Shown in pieces: positions 13,711 to 13,754 of a DNA stretch of 13,754 nt. The position numbers and the translations under genes were made by a program. The stretch's first letter is position 1; each line of letters starts with the position of its first letter. The notes under the pieces were generated by a model. It was given only the letters and a program-made list of their open reading frames with translations, was not told where the DNA came from and searched no databases. The stretch is from Thermoflexales bacterium (GTDB lineage Bacteria > Chloroflexota > Anaerolineae > S140-20). The stretch is taken from the NCBI GenBank assembly GCA_015484715.1, contig WFUY01000073.1, forward strand, positions 1-13,754, read 5' to 3'.

Positions 13711-13739
13711 ATTATATCGGGTCAGACTTCCTTTGTCAA
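13711..13739 (-). promoter_or_regulatory. Perfect consensus sigma-70 promoter of the liv operon
   Basis: On the minus strand TTGACA (13739-13734) and TATAAT (13716-13711) are both exact consensus and lie exactly 17 bp apart. Transcription would begin near 13704 and run through the structured leader into livK. This is one of the strongest-looking promoters possible for a housekeeping sigma factor, in line with high demand for a binding protein. Confidence 0.88.
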
Positions 13740-13754
13740 GGAGTTGCTCCCACA

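Overview
The window is GC-rich, gene-dense bacterial chromosome. Every gene belongs to metabolism, transport or unknown function. I see no rRNA, tRNA, insertion sequence, CRISPR array or phage gene. The style fits Chloroflexota (an Anaerolineae-like or Thermoflexus-like lineage). The clues are a lipoprotein with a Thr/Lys/Ala/Pro-repeat linker after the lipid Cys, an unusually long LivM, and a pair of Get3/ArsA-like ATPases beside small conserved unknown proteins. This assignment is inference from style, not from a marker gene.

Region 1 (31-3092, + strand) is a tightly overlapping phosphate/arsenate operon: an AlbA_2/Schlafen-type ATP-binding regulator-like protein, PstB, a thioredoxin-coupled arsenate reductase (ArsC) and PhoU. 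All junctions overlap by 1 to 11 nt. pstS, pstC and pstA, if present, lie upstream of the window. PhoU and PstB would control and power phosphate uptake, and ArsC would reduce arsenate that enters by the same route. A consensus sigma-70 promoter for the next unit sits across the phoU stop codon, followed at once by an intrinsic-terminator-like hairpin.

Region 2 (3089-7427) is a cassette of unknown function and the most interesting part of the window. It has a roughly 210-nt structured leader, a 91-aa conserved protein, two adjacent but diverged Get3/ArsA-like ATPases, a 163-aa Cys/His-containing protein, a 218-aa single-pass membrane protein on the opposite strand, and a second copy (101 aa) of the small protein. 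The two small proteins share 40 of 49 residues in their core. The ATPases have no cysteine at all, so they lack the metalloid site of ArsA and the zinc motif of Get3. Each has lost a different part of the catalytic machinery. The second carries Asn in place of the switch I catalytic Asp, equivalent to the hydrolysis-dead D57N mutant of yeast Get3. An asymmetric heterodimer, with the small proteins as membrane-linked partners or clients, is a reasonable hypothesis.

Region 3 (7462-13754, - strand) is a complete branched-chain (or related) amino acid ABC transporter operon, livK-livH-livM-livG-livF. It is read from a perfect TTGACA-17-TATAAT promoter at the right edge through a leader of about 350 nt with several nested inverted repeats. 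A near-perfect 17-bp inverted repeat separates livK from livH and probably allows higher expression of the binding protein. LivM has an extra N-terminal region of about 235 residues with additional membrane segments.
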